Shown in pieces: positions 8,681 through 17,904 of a DNA stretch of 64,000 nt (its first letter is position 1; each line of letters begins with the position of its first letter). Source of the stretch: JAZBPO01 sp963691775 (GTDB taxonomy: Bacteria; Pseudomonadota; Gammaproteobacteria; Pseudomonadales; Azotimanducaceae); contig OY829369.1 of NCBI GenBank assembly GCA_963691775.1, positions 3,348,001-3,412,000 on the forward strand, written 5' to 3'. The notes under the pieces are model-generated. The model did not search any database and was not told the origin of the DNA. It saw only the letters and a program-made list of their open reading frames with translations. The position numbers were made by a program, and so were the translations under genes.

Positions 8681-9915
8681 GCACGCCTGCGAACGGGGCG
8701 GGTGATCGCCGCGATCTAGCGCTTTACCTGATCGGGACCGGGAGTTGGTTCGCCTCCCACGGCCTCCAATCGGTCCTGTTCGCCTGGTTGGTCACCGTGC
8801 ATCTGCACGAGTCGCCGGAGAAAGTCGGGCTCGCTCAGTCGGCCATGTTGCTGCCGATGCTGTTCTTCCTTCTGGTGGGCGGCGCGCTGTCGGATCGCAT
8901 AGGCGGAGCGCGTCTTGCCCGCATCGCCCAGGCCGTGGCGCTGCTGCCCGTGGGTGCGCTTGCGCTGCTGATCTCGGCGGACGGCCTTGCCTATGCACTT
9001 CTCGTTGTCTATGCCCTGCTCATGGGCACCGTGGGCGCCTTCGTGACGCCCGCGCGCGACGGCATGCTCTCGCAGATCGCAGGGTCACGAATCCAGCGCA
9101 CGGTCGTGCAGGCGTCCCTCGTGCAGTTCGGGGTTCAGATAATGGGATTCCAGATCGCGGGCTTTACGGATTCCCTTGGTCCCGTGCCGGTACTGTGTGT
9201 GCAGTTGGGCCTGCTCGCGGTGGGTGCAACTGCGTTTCGCATGCTCGAGCGGCGTCTCGCCGGCCGTCCACGTTCGGAGGAGGCACCGGCGCCCCGGGTT
9301 GCCTTTTCCCAGGCGATTGGCGAGGGATTGCGCACGGTTCTCGCGTCCGAGGCCATGCGCAATGTTGCGCTCATCAATGCGCTCGTGGGCCTCTTCTATA
9401 TGGGGGCGTTTCAGGTCGGCCTGCCGCTCCTGCTGCGGGAAGTGCACGGAGGTTCTCCGGCGCAGCTCGCACAGATGAACACGATCCACATGATCGGCGT
9501 TGTCGCGACGACGATCTGGCTGCTGCGAGTGGGTGATGTCGAGCGGCGGGGGCGTGCCCTTATCGCCGGGGTCGTGCTCGGTGGCGTGGGTCTCGGTGGC
9601 ATGGGGATCGCGACGAGCTTCACTGCGCTGATGTTGTGCAATCTGATCTGGGGCGTGACGGGTGGCCTGGTCATGGCCATGGCCCGGACGATCATGCAGG
9701 AGGCGGCGCCGCCCGAAGCGCGCGGCCGTGTGATGGCATTCTTCTCGTTGACGTTCATGGGGGCCGGACCGCTCGGGGCGCTGCTGTCGGGTCTTCTTGT
9801 CGACGCGGTGGGTGTGCACTATGCGCTGATCGTGCCGGCGCTGACGGTTGCGGCACTGGGCGCGATCGTGGCGCTACGAACCTCGCTCTGGCGACTCGCG
9901 CCGGCCGTGCCCTGA
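8647..9915 (+). CDS. MFS transporter
   Basis: The 422-residue protein has about twelve hydrophobic helices and the MFS loop motif (GGALSDRIGGARLARI) between helices 2 and 3. The pattern matches the MFS_3/EntS-like exporters. Translation starts at a GTG inside the last codons of the acyl-CoA synthetase gene (34-base overlap), which argues for co-expression. The cargo is unknown; an acid or acyl compound handled by the partner enzyme is a reasonable guess. The 3' end overlaps the converging histidine-kinase gene by 42 bases. Confidence 0.85.
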   Translation: MGKSNGRGSELSTPANGAGDRRDLALYLIGTGSWFASHGLQSVLFAWLVTVHLHESPEKVGLAQSAMLLPMLFFLLVGGALSDRIGGARLARIAQAVALLPVGALALLISADGLAYALLVVYALLMGTVGAFVTPARDGMLSQIAGSRIQRTVVQASLVQFGVQIMGFQIAGFTDSLGPVPVLCVQLGLLAVGATAFRMLERRLAGRPRSEEAPAPRVAFSQAIGEGLRTVLASEAMRNVALINALVGLFYMGAFQVGLPLLLREVHGGSPAQLAQMNTIHMIGVVATTIWLLRVGDVERRGRALIAGVVLGGVGLGGMGIATSFTALMLCNLIWGVTGGLVMAMARTIMQEAAPPEARGRVMAFFSLTFMGAGPLGALLSGLLVDAVGVHYALIVPALTVAALGAIVALRTSLWRLAPAVP

Positions 9916-11970
9916 GGTGCTTGAGGCGCGCGCCGCGAATACCGCCTCTAGGGTCTGCTGCAGATCTGCGAGGCTGAAGGGTTTGGCCAGGAGCGGTACG
10001 CCGGCAGGGGGCATCCGGCGGGCACGGTTCAAAGCGTCGGAGTAGCCGGACATCAGCACCGAAGGCAGCGCCCGCTCTCGCTCCCGGAGCATGCTGATGA
10101 GCTCAACGCCGTCCATGGAGCCAGCCAGCACGATATCCGAGACCACTACGTCAATGCCGCCCTCTGCGTAGCCAGCGAGCGCGGCCGCAGCGGATTCCGC
10201 GACCAGCACCTCATAGCCAAGGCGCTCCAGCAGACGACTGATTGCGAAGCGAACGGTCTGCTGGTCCTCGACGAGCAGTGCTCGTCGCGCGTGTGCGCCC
10301 GCCACGAGCGAGGGCGTTTCAGCGGCCGGCTTGGGAGTTCGGGCGGTGCCCTGCGGCAGAAAGATGCTGGCCGTAGTGCCCTTGCCGAGGGCGCTGTCGA
10401 GCATCAGCGCTCCGTCGCTCTGGCGGGCGAACCCGTAAGCCATGGAAAGTCCAAGGCCGGTACCCTCACCGCTGGGCTTGGTCGTGAAGAAGGGTTCGCA
10501 GACGTGCTCCAGCAGCTCCTGTGACATGCCTGAGCCCGTGTCACGTACGTCTACGCGGACGTAGACGCCGGGCTTCAAACCGAGGCGTTCTGCGCGCTCG
10601 TCGTTCACTTCGTCGAGCGCTGCGGCAATGACGAGTTGGCCGCCCTCGCGCATGGCGTCCCGCGCGTTCAGCGCCAGATTGAGCAGTGCGCTCTCGAGCT
10701 GCGTGCGATCTGCGTGGCACGCACCGACACCTGCATCGACTTCGGTGCGGATCGCGATCGTTTCGGGAAGTGCTGCGCCGAGGAGCTGCTTTTCCTCGAA
10801 CAACAGGTCCGCAACGTTGACGGCTTGCGGTCTCAGGGCGGAGCGGCGTGAGTAGGCGAGCAGTTTCTTGGTGAGATCTGCCGCGCTCTGCGCTGCGCGA
10901 TCGATCTGATCGAGTTCGGATGAAGCGCCGCTGTCCGCTATGAGCAGCGAAACATTACCCTGGATGACAGTGAGCAGATTGTTGAAGTCATGGGCGACGC
11001 CGCTTGTCAGTTGCCCGACGGCCTCCATGCGCGTCGCATGCTGCAGTGCCCGATCTTTCTCGCGCAGCTCTATTTCCGCGCGGCGACGCTCCGTGCGGTC
11101 CACGGCTGCACCGCGATAACCGAGAAAGCGGTTGCGGTCGTCGAAGCGCGGCTCTGCGCGAACGCGGAGCGTGAGAGCGACCCCGTTGCGCAGTTCGAGG
11201 TCGATGATCTTGTCCTGGATCGGGGCCTGCTGGCGCATCCGTTCGGCGAGGTCTCGCCAGGCGAAGCGCGTGGTGCGCGTGACGAGGCGGGCGGGCGAGA
11301 CGCCGCGGATGTCTGCGTCGGTGAGGCGGAGCAGCTTCGCGCCGGCCCCGGACAGGGCAATCACGCGCAGATCAGCGTCGAGCTCGAAGAGCAGATCGCT
11401 TGCGATGCGGCTGAATTCCCGCATGCGCACCTCTTGCTCTGCCCGGTTCTTCTGAGCGCCTGCGAGGCGCCGCTCCGCATTGCGGCGCAGCGCCTCGAAT
11501 GCGAGCCCGAACCCCGTCACGAGGATGAAGGCCGCATAGAAGTCAAAGAGTGCGTTGCCAGCTGGCCAGATCGGCGCGTCACTCGGCACTCCGATCGCGC
11601 GCGGACCCGCAGGCAGCATTGTGACCATGAGCAACACAACCGCGCTCCAGGCGCTGCCCTCTATGAGGCCGAAGCAGAAGATCATCGGCAGCGGCAGGGC
11701 GGCCACCCAGAGCAATGGGAACGACGCGCTGCCCTGCGCAAGCGCCGAGATAGCGGTGGCGACTACCAGGACACCCGCCAGGCGTGACATCCAGATAGAA
11801 GGCGCGGCTGCGCGCAAGGCAAGGGCTGAGGGTATGGTCGCGGCGGCGATTGCGGATAACCCGGCGGTAACGAACGCCTCGGCGCGCGCGCTCGCAATCG
11901 CAAGATAGACGAGAAGTGGCGATGCCAGGGTGGCTGTCAGCAGCAGCGTCAGGCGTCGATGCGTCGGCAT
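9874..11970 (-). CDS. hybrid sensor histidine kinase/response regulator
   Basis: The protein has 698 residues from the ATG at 11970. An N-terminal membrane region of about five helices (residues 8-165) is followed by a PAS domain (about 185-300), a HisKA domain with the phospho-accepting His327 (SGVAHDFNN), a HATPase_c domain (NLALNARDA, GSGMS and GEGTGLG motifs) and a C-terminal receiver with phospho-acceptor Asp612 (VVVSDIVL). It should autophosphorylate and pass phosphate to its own receiver. No DNA-binding partner is encoded beside it. The frame is open to 12213, so a longer N-terminus cannot be excluded, though the added stretch is Arg-rich and unlikely. Confidence 0.88.
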   Translation of the reverse strand: MPTHRRLTLLLTATLASPLLVYLAIASARAEAFVTAGLSAIAAATIPSALALRAAAPSIWMSRLAGVLVVATAISALAQGSASFPLLWVAALPLPMIFCFGLIEGSAWSAVVLLMVTMLPAGPRAIGVPSDAPIWPAGNALFDFYAAFILVTGFGLAFEALRRNAERRLAGAQKNRAEQEVRMREFSRIASDLLFELDADLRVIALSGAGAKLLRLTDADIRGVSPARLVTRTTRFAWRDLAERMRQQAPIQDKIIDLELRNGVALTLRVRAEPRFDDRNRFLGYRGAAVDRTERRRAEIELREKDRALQHATRMEAVGQLTSGVAHDFNNLLTVIQGNVSLLIADSGASSELDQIDRAAQSAADLTKKLLAYSRRSALRPQAVNVADLLFEEKQLLGAALPETIAIRTEVDAGVGACHADRTQLESALLNLALNARDAMREGGQLVIAAALDEVNDERAERLGLKPGVYVRVDVRDTGSGMSQELLEHVCEPFFTTKPSGEGTGLGLSMAYGFARQSDGALMLDSALGKGTTASIFLPQGTARTPKPAAETPSLVAGAHARRALLVEDQQTVRFAISRLLERLGYEVLVAESAAAALAGYAEGGIDVVVSDIVLAGSMDGVELISMLRERERALPSVLMSGYSDALNRARRMPPAGVPLLAKPFSLADLQQTLEAVFAARASSTSGHGRRESPERGS

Positions 11971-12529
11971 GTCGCTGGACCCCAGGCGGGACAGGAACGC
12001 GCGCAGCTGCGTGCGGCGCCTGCGCTCCGTAGCAAGTGCACTCACGACACGACGACCCGCTTGTTCGCCTCCGCAGCGCATTCCAGCGCTCGCACCCAGG
12101 GGGCCGGCATCGCCGCTACCCTGACCACGGCGCCAGCCCGTGAGGCGCAAGAGGAGATCAAAGCACGGGTCCTTCGCGGCCGCCGGCAGTGATCCCACCC
12201 GCAGTGGGTGCATCTAGGCCGGATTCGTATCGCCGCGCCCGAGTCTTCCTCTTCCGGACAGGGCGTAGGATCGCCTCGGATACAGCTATCCGTGCGGCGA
12301 AGCCCGCCGGCGTCCGAGGTGGGCGCTTGCTCCGTGGGGATACACCAAGGCAAAGCGGCGCGAGCGCGCCGAAGCCTGACGTTCCAAGCGTATCCATCAA
12401 CCGCCTCCACTGCGTCCTCACTGCGTGCGCTCCATGCTCGCTACTGCGACGATAGCGGTTCGATCGGTCGGCACGCAAAGCGCTGCGTGGCGCCGGCGGA
12501 CAGAGTACAGGGAGGGGGTCTCAGCAAGC
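11971..12529 (+). other. divergent intergenic region, 559 bases
   Basis: This gap separates the histidine-kinase gene (leftward) from the SDR gene (rightward) and must hold both promoters. I found no convincing gene, repeat or palindrome. Its left half (to 12213) is an open extension of the kinase frame without a good ribosome-binding site. Confidence 0.4.
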
Positions 12530-13300
12530 GTGGACCTTGGTTTGAAAGACAAGCGCGTACTCATCACCGGCGGCACTCGTGGCATAGGGCTTGCGGCCGC
12601 GCAGGCGTTCGCCTCAGAGGGGGCGCAGCCCGTACTTGCGGCGCGCGATCCGGAGCTCCTTGCCGATGCGGCCCGCGCGATCCGAATGGCCGCTGGCGTC
12701 CGCGCCGAAACGCATGTCAGCGATTTGTCGGTGGCGGGGGCTGCCGAGGACCTGGCGGAAGCGGTCGGCGATGTGGACGTATTGGTCAACAATGCGGGCG
12801 CGATTCCCGCGGGTGATATTGCAAGCGTTGATGAGGCGCGCTGGCGTGAGGCATGGGATCTCAAGGTCTTCGGCTACATAAATCTCTGCCGAGCCTATTA
12901 TGCGCGCATGCAGCTGCGGGGCGGGGTCATCGTCAACGTCATCGGGACCGGTGGCGAACGCCACGATCCCGCTTACATCGCAGGCGTCACCGCAAACGCA
13001 GGGCTCATGGCGATGACGCGAGCGCTCGGCGCGGCCGGTCCAGCCGTCGGTGTGCGCGTCGTCGGGGTCAACCCGGGTTTGACGCGCACTGACCGCCTCG
13101 AGCGGCAGGCGCGACGGCGCGCGACAGCTGCCGGTCGCGACCCCGACCGCTGGCGAGAGGGGCTGCCTGCGCTGCCGTTCGGACGCCCTGCGGAGCCTGA
13201 GGAGGTCGCCGACGTCGTAACCTACCTGGCGTCGATGCGTGCCAGCTACGTCAGCGGCACGGTTGTCACCGTAGATGGCGGCCACTCGGTTGCGCGCTGA
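12530..13300 (+). CDS. short-chain dehydrogenase/reductase-fold protein lacking the YxxxK lysine
   Basis: The 256-residue protein has the SDR cofactor motif TGGTRGIG (about residues 13-20), the NNAG motif and the C-terminal SGTVVTVDGGHSV. The catalytic segment is abnormal. Where the family has YxxxK before the helix ending in TRAL, this protein reads AYIAGVTANAGLMAMTRAL. An Asn takes the Lys position and the Tyr lies three residues too far upstream, and the usual catalytic Ser is Thr or Gly. The start chosen is GTG at 12530, ten bases after a GGGAGGGGG stretch, although the frame is open 35 codons further back. A small gene and an acyl-CoA synthetase follow without gaps. It may bind NAD(P) with altered or no catalysis. 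Confidence 0.8.
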   Translation: MDLGLKDKRVLITGGTRGIGLAAAQAFASEGAQPVLAARDPELLADAARAIRMAAGVRAETHVSDLSVAGAAEDLAEAVGDVDVLVNNAGAIPAGDIASVDEARWREAWDLKVFGYINLCRAYYARMQLRGGVIVNVIGTGGERHDPAYIAGVTANAGLMAMTRALGAAGPAVGVRVVGVNPGLTRTDRLERQARRRATAAGRDPDRWREGLPALPFGRPAEPEEVADVVTYLASMRASYVSGTVVTVDGGHSVAR

Positions 13301-13645
13301 GTGGTGTTCGGCGTGAATGATGGCGCGATCGCGTTGCAGCGTTACATGGCCACTCTGTCGCGGAAGGCCTACGATCACGATTGGATCGATCATCTCGAAT
13401 ATGCACTTTGGCATGCCGTAGGCCGCGGCGCCCTGCGATACGGGCGCATCGAGATCGACGATGCGGTCCGCGCCGACCTGCGTCGTCTTGCAACCGCCTG
13501 TGGTGGCTGGATCGCCCGCGAGACTGACGGCAGCTTTTCCCTCGTGCCTCTGCGCGAATGGCAGGACCGGTTCGTCGCGAACTTCGACATCGTGACCATG
13601 GATACGCCCATGGCGCCCCCCGGTGAGCTGGGGCGCCCGGATTGA
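13301..13645 (+). CDS. small unidentified protein in an SDR/acyl-CoA synthetase operon
   Basis: A 114-residue reading frame opens with GTG directly after the SDR stop codon and ends 83 bases before the acyl-CoA synthetase start. It is soluble and rich in Trp, Asp and Arg (for example DHDWIDHLEYALWHAV), with no recognisable domain or signal. Its tight fit between two genes of the same strand supports translation. I do not recognise the family. It could be a small binding or accessory protein for the neighbouring enzymes. Confidence 0.65.
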   Translation: MVFGVNDGAIALQRYMATLSRKAYDHDWIDHLEYALWHAVGRGALRYGRIEIDDAVRADLRRLATACGGWIARETDGSFSLVPLREWQDRFVANFDIVTMDTPMAPPGELGRPD

Positions 13646-13728
13646 CCGGTCTTGCCCTGCCTGCGCAGCCTCACCAGAATCGCGGGCCGCCTGCCGCTGT
13701 CCACGCCCACCTTCGCCGGAGCTTTTCC

Positions 13729-15288
13729 ATGCAACTCGCCCAGACCGTGCGCCGCGCAGCGCTGCTCGAGCCGAAGCGGCTCGCGCTTGTTGACGGCGCA
13801 CTGCGCCTCGACTGGCGCACATTCGAGGATCGCGTGGCACGCATTGCCAGTGGTCTGCGCGCGCTTGGCGTCGGCGAGGGAGACCGGGTCGCCATGCTGG
13901 CTCACAACTCCGGGCGCTACGTCGAGTTCTTCTTTGCCGTGCTGTGGGCGGGCGGGATTGCCGTGCCCGTTAACACGCGCTGGGCAGCGCCGGAGATTCG
14001 CTACGCGCTCGCTGACTCGGGCGCACGTTGGCTCGTCGTCGATCCCGATCACCTCGAGCTTGGCCGGGCACTTCGCGATAGCGGCTCGGCGCTCAGTGCG
14101 CTGATCCTCGCCGCGGACACCGATGCCGTTGCGGAAGACGCGGCGCACTGGGAACGGCTTGCGGAGTCCCCCCGCGCAGAAGATGCGCAGCGCGGCGGTG
14201 AAGATGTGGCCTGCCTCTTCTACACCGGCGGTACGACCGGGCGGTCCAAGGGCGTGATGCTCACGCACGCGAATCTGGTTGCCAATTCGCTTACGGCCAT
14301 GATCAACATGGATATCCGCGCAGATTCGGTGCATCTGCATACGTCGCCCATGTTCCACGTGGCCGGCGGCGCGCGCTTGTTTTCGGTCACGCTTGCTGCC
14401 GGGACGCATGTGGTACTGCCGCGCTTCGAGGTCGATACCTTTCTCGATACCGTCGAACAGGAGCGCGTCACGATCACCATCATTGTGCCCACGATGCTCA
14501 CGCGCCTCGTGCGCCACCCGGAACTCGAGCGGCGTGATCTGTCCTCTTTGCGGCTGCTTTGCTACGGAGCGTCACCGATGCCGGAAGCGGTGTTGCGCGA
14601 GGCGCTTGAGCGCATGCCGGGTATACGCCTGCTGCAGTCCTACGGCATGACCGAACTCTCACCAGTGGCGACAGTGCTGATGCCTGAACATCACACTTTC
14701 ACGGGGCCGAATGCGGGGCGGACGGCGTCCGCGGGGAGGCCCGTGTACAACGCTGACGTGATGATCGCAGACGAAGACGGCAATCCCCTGCCCAGCGGTG
14801 CGATCGGCGAGGTATGCGTGCGCGGGCCCATGGTGATGAAGGGCTACTGGAACCTGCCCGAGCTCACAGCGGAGACGTTGCGCGGTGGATGGATGCATAC
14901 CGGCGATGCGGGTTACCTGGACGACGAAGGCTTCCTCTTCGTGGTTGACCGCTTGAAGGACATGATCGTGTCCGGGGGCGAGAACGTATATTCCGCCGAG
15001 GTCGAGGACGCGATCTATCTGCATCCGGACGTCGCAGAATGCGCGGTCATAGGCGTCCCGGACGCGCAGTGGGGCGAAGCGGTGCATGCCGTAGTCGTTC
15101 CCAAACCCGACGCAAAGCTGGACGAGGAGGCGATCGTGGCCCACTGCCGGGCGCGCATCGCGAAATTCAAGTGTCCCCGAAGCGTGGACATCAGGCGCGC
15201 TGAGTTGCCGAAGAGTGGCCCCGGCAAGATTCTCAAAACGGACCTCAGGAAGCCTTTCTGGGAAGGCCTCGACCGGGCGGTCAACTGA
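13729..15288 (+). CDS. long-chain acyl-CoA synthetase family protein
   Basis: The 519-residue enzyme carries the ANL superfamily motifs YTGGTTGRSKGVMLTH (P-loop), SYGMTELSP (substrate/AMP), DRLKDMIVSGGENVY (hinge) and the catalytic lysine in SGPGKILK near the C-terminus. It should activate a fatty or aromatic acid to its CoA thioester. The ATG at 13729 follows CCGGAG; an upstream in-frame TTG at 13642 would add a Pro/His-rich stretch and is less likely. The DUF3187 gene starts one base after its stop codon, suggesting one transcript from the SDR gene through glpD. Confidence 0.88.
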   Translation: MQLAQTVRRAALLEPKRLALVDGALRLDWRTFEDRVARIASGLRALGVGEGDRVAMLAHNSGRYVEFFFAVLWAGGIAVPVNTRWAAPEIRYALADSGARWLVVDPDHLELGRALRDSGSALSALILAADTDAVAEDAAHWERLAESPRAEDAQRGGEDVACLFYTGGTTGRSKGVMLTHANLVANSLTAMINMDIRADSVHLHTSPMFHVAGGARLFSVTLAAGTHVVLPRFEVDTFLDTVEQERVTITIIVPTMLTRLVRHPELERRDLSSLRLLCYGASPMPEAVLREALERMPGIRLLQSYGMTELSPVATVLMPEHHTFTGPNAGRTASAGRPVYNADVMIADEDGNPLPSGAIGEVCVRGPMVMKGYWNLPELTAETLRGGWMHTGDAGYLDDEGFLFVVDRLKDMIVSGGENVYSAEVEDAIYLHPDVAECAVIGVPDAQWGEAVHAVVVPKPDAKLDEEAIVAHCRARIAKFKCPRSVDIRRAELPKSGPGKILKTDLRKPFWEGLDRAVN

Positions 15289-15289
15289 G

Positions 15290-16294
15290 ATGCAGGAAAT
15301 CCTCGTACGTTTCCTCACGCTGCTCGTAATTGCATGCGCGGCCGGCTCTGCCTTCGCCGCGGCGGACGCGGCGAGTGCTCCGATGCTCTGGCGCAACAGC
15401 GGTGCCTTCACTGCACCAGCGGGGTTACCGCGGGCGAGAGGTGCCGAGATCCCTGAGCCAGGCCGCACGCGCTTTGCGCTGGGTGTGGAAGTTGCGAGCC
15501 AATTCACCCAGGACACAGAGGGAGCTGAGGACGCGATCATCGACGTGGAAACGACGACGACCCTCCTGTCGCTCGAGCACGGCTTCGCCGATATCTGGTC
15601 CGCCAGCATCGAGATCCCCTTTGTTTCGCACGACGGGGGGTTTCTTGATGAGTTGATCGACGATTACCACGACGCCCTTGGACTGCCTGACGGTGGAAGA
15701 AAGTCGCGGCCACGCGACGAGATACTCGTTCGCTGGCAGGACGACCGCGGCGTGCGCCGCGCCCTCACGGACGGTGCCGCGGAATTCGGAGATATCCGAA
15801 TCGGCTTCGCACGCGCCCTGGTCCGGGAGGCGGATCGGACGACCGCGATCCGCCTTGGACTCGAACTGCCAACCGGCAACGTGGATGCGCTGACGGGCAA
15901 CGATGGAATCGACGTATCTCTGGCGTGGCACCTCACGGACCGACGCCTGCTGGAGGGATGGGGCTGGACGCTGCATACCGCGCTCGGAGTGCTTGCACAG
16001 GTCGACCGCGATCAGCTCTATGACGGTGATGGTGAGAACTTCGTCGGCTTCGGCAATCTCACCCTCGCCTGGCCGCTCGGAGATCGCTGGGTCCTCAAGG
16101 GGCAGCTCGACGCGCACTCGGCGACCGCCGACACACGCCTGCGTCAGGTTGGTGGCTGGAGCGTGGGGGCAACGCTCGGTCTTGCCGTGCGCGTGACGGA
16201 CACGCTCGTGTTCGAGGGAGGATTCGCGGAGGATCTGCCACCCGGCAGTGCACCGGATATTGCCTTCCTCTTCGCCCTGCGGGGTGCGCTGTGA
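15290..16294 (+). CDS. DUF3187 family secreted/outer-membrane protein
   Basis: The 334-residue protein begins with a clear signal peptide (hydrophobic core LLVIACAAGSAFAAA, cleavage near residue 24). The rest is a run of alternating amphipathic beta strands with glycine-aromatic turns, ending in a beta strand (DIAFLFALRGAL), as in small outer-membrane barrels. Segments such as LEHGFADIWSASIEIPFVSHDGG are typical of DUF3187. Function is unknown. It may be a channel or lipid-binding barrel for the lipid enzymes around it. The start at 15290 lies in TGAGATG after the synthetase stop. Confidence 0.7.
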   Translation: MQEILVRFLTLLVIACAAGSAFAAADAASAPMLWRNSGAFTAPAGLPRARGAEIPEPGRTRFALGVEVASQFTQDTEGAEDAIIDVETTTTLLSLEHGFADIWSASIEIPFVSHDGGFLDELIDDYHDALGLPDGGRKSRPRDEILVRWQDDRGVRRALTDGAAEFGDIRIGFARALVREADRTTAIRLGLELPTGNVDALTGNDGIDVSLAWHLTDRRLLEGWGWTLHTALGVLAQVDRDQLYDGDGENFVGFGNLTLAWPLGDRWVLKGQLDAHSATADTRLRQVGGWSVGATLGLAVRVTDTLVFEGGFAEDLPPGSAPDIAFLFALRGAL

Positions 16295-17904
16295 GCGCGC
16301 TCGACGCTCGCGAACGCAGTGCCCTGCTGCGTCGGCTCGCCGACGAGCGCTTCGATTTGCTGGTGGTTGGTGGCGGCATTACCGGTGCCGGGATTGCACG
16401 CGACGCAGCCTTGCGCGGCCTGACGGTTGCGCTCTTGGAGGCGGAGGACTTTGCCGCCGGAACATCCAATCGCTCGACCAAACTCATTCACGGCGGCCTT
16501 CGCTACCTCGCCATGGGCGACTTCCGGCTCGTTCGCGAGGCGGCACTCGAACGCAAGGCCGTGCACGCGATGGCACCGCATCTTGCCGAGCCGCGCTGGA
16601 TGGTGCTGCCCGTGCGTTCGCGCATGGAGGCCCTCAAGTATCGAGTCGGCGTAACCGTCTATGAGCGGCTGGGAGACGTCGCACCCGAAGACGTCCACGG
16701 ACGCTGGGATGAAGCCACGCTTGCGCGCGAGGAACCGCTGCTCGATCGAAAGCGATTCCCTTCCGCTTGCGTGTATCGCGAATACCTCACCGACGATGCC
16801 CGTCTGGTGCTTGCCACGCTGCGAGCGGCTGCGGGCGCAGGGGCAGCCGTAGCGTCTCGGATGCGAGTGGAGGGCTTCCTTTTTTCCCGGGAGCGAATCT
16901 GCGGTGCCCGCGCTCGCTGCGGGCTGACTGACGAAGTAATTGAGGTGCGGGCGCGTCACGTGGTCAACGCGGCGGGCCCCTGGGCCGAACGCGTCGCGTC
17001 CATGGAGGCCGCTACCGAAGGCGCAAGTCGCCTGCACCTGTCGAAAGGCGTGCACATCGTGCTGCCGCGGGCCGTGTTGCCGATCGAGAATCTGCTCTTT
17101 CTGCCCATGCCGGATAGCCGCTCCATCTTTGCGATTCCGAGGGGTGAGGTTGTCTATCTCGGGACCACGGATACGACCTATGTCGGTGAGCGTCATCTAT
17201 GGCCAGAGGTAGAAGCGACTGACGTCGACTATCTGCTCGAACCGGTGAGCCGGTGCTTCAGCGCCGATCGGCCGTCCCCGGATGACGTCGTGGCCGCCTG
17301 GGCAGGTCTGCGGCCCCTCATCGCACAGACGGGCAAGGCCGCGAAGGAGATGTCGCGCAAGGACGAAATCTGGATCGGCCGTGGCGGCATGCTCACGATC
17401 GCGGGCGGTAAGCTGACCGGTTTCCGGCATATGGCGGAGGACGTGCTGAGTACCCTTGAGCGAGCGAGCGGTGAAAGATTGCCGCCGCCGCCGGGCCCGA
17501 CGACTCTACCGGGGGGCGACTTCGAGGGTGGGATTTCCGAGCTTGTAGCGGGTCTGCCCGGCGTCGGCAATCTCGGTGAGGCGTGCGCGGCGCGCCTTGC
17601 GCGTTTGTACGGAAGTGAGGCAGGGGGGGTGCTGGAGCGCGGCGCCGAGCCCCTTGTGCCGGGCGGTGTGGTGCTCAGCGGCGAGGTCGATTGGGCCATC
17701 AAGGAGGAAGCCGCGCAGACCCTGGAAGATTTCGTCTATCGGCGCACGCGCGCGGCCTGGTACGCGCCTGCCGAGCGCGAAGCAATGTTGGCGCCTGCAG
17801 CCCAGCGCATGGCGGTGATGCTCGGCTGGGATGACGCGGAGCGCGCGCGGCAGCTCGCCGCGGCGCGTGAACGACTACGCGACGAATTCGCCTTCCGCGC
17901 CTGA
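16291..17904 (+). CDS. glpD: glycerol-3-phosphate dehydrogenase (FAD, quinone-linked)
   Basis: The 537-residue enzyme oxidises glycerol 3-phosphate to dihydroxyacetone phosphate at the inner membrane and reduces quinone. The FAD motif GGGITGAG is at about residues 27-34, followed by the characteristic GTSNRSTKLIHGGLRYL and, later, GTTDTTY and the GGKLTGFR segment. The helical C-terminal domain (DUF/DAO_C, about 390-530) is present. It starts with GTG overlapping the previous stop (GTGA). No glpK or glpF lies beside it, so it probably serves glycerol 3-phosphate released from lipids. Confidence 0.92.
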   Translation: MSALDARERSALLRRLADERFDLLVVGGGITGAGIARDAALRGLTVALLEAEDFAAGTSNRSTKLIHGGLRYLAMGDFRLVREAALERKAVHAMAPHLAEPRWMVLPVRSRMEALKYRVGVTVYERLGDVAPEDVHGRWDEATLAREEPLLDRKRFPSACVYREYLTDDARLVLATLRAAAGAGAAVASRMRVEGFLFSRERICGARARCGLTDEVIEVRARHVVNAAGPWAERVASMEAATEGASRLHLSKGVHIVLPRAVLPIENLLFLPMPDSRSIFAIPRGEVVYLGTTDTTYVGERHLWPEVEATDVDYLLEPVSRCFSADRPSPDDVVAAWAGLRPLIAQTGKAAKEMSRKDEIWIGRGGMLTIAGGKLTGFRHMAEDVLSTLERASGERLPPPPGPTTLPGGDFEGGISELVAGLPGVGNLGEACAARLARLYGSEAGGVLERGAEPLVPGGVVLSGEVDWAIKEEAAQTLEDFVYRRTRAAWYAPAEREAMLAPAAQRMAVMLGWDDAERARQLAAARERLRDEFAFRA

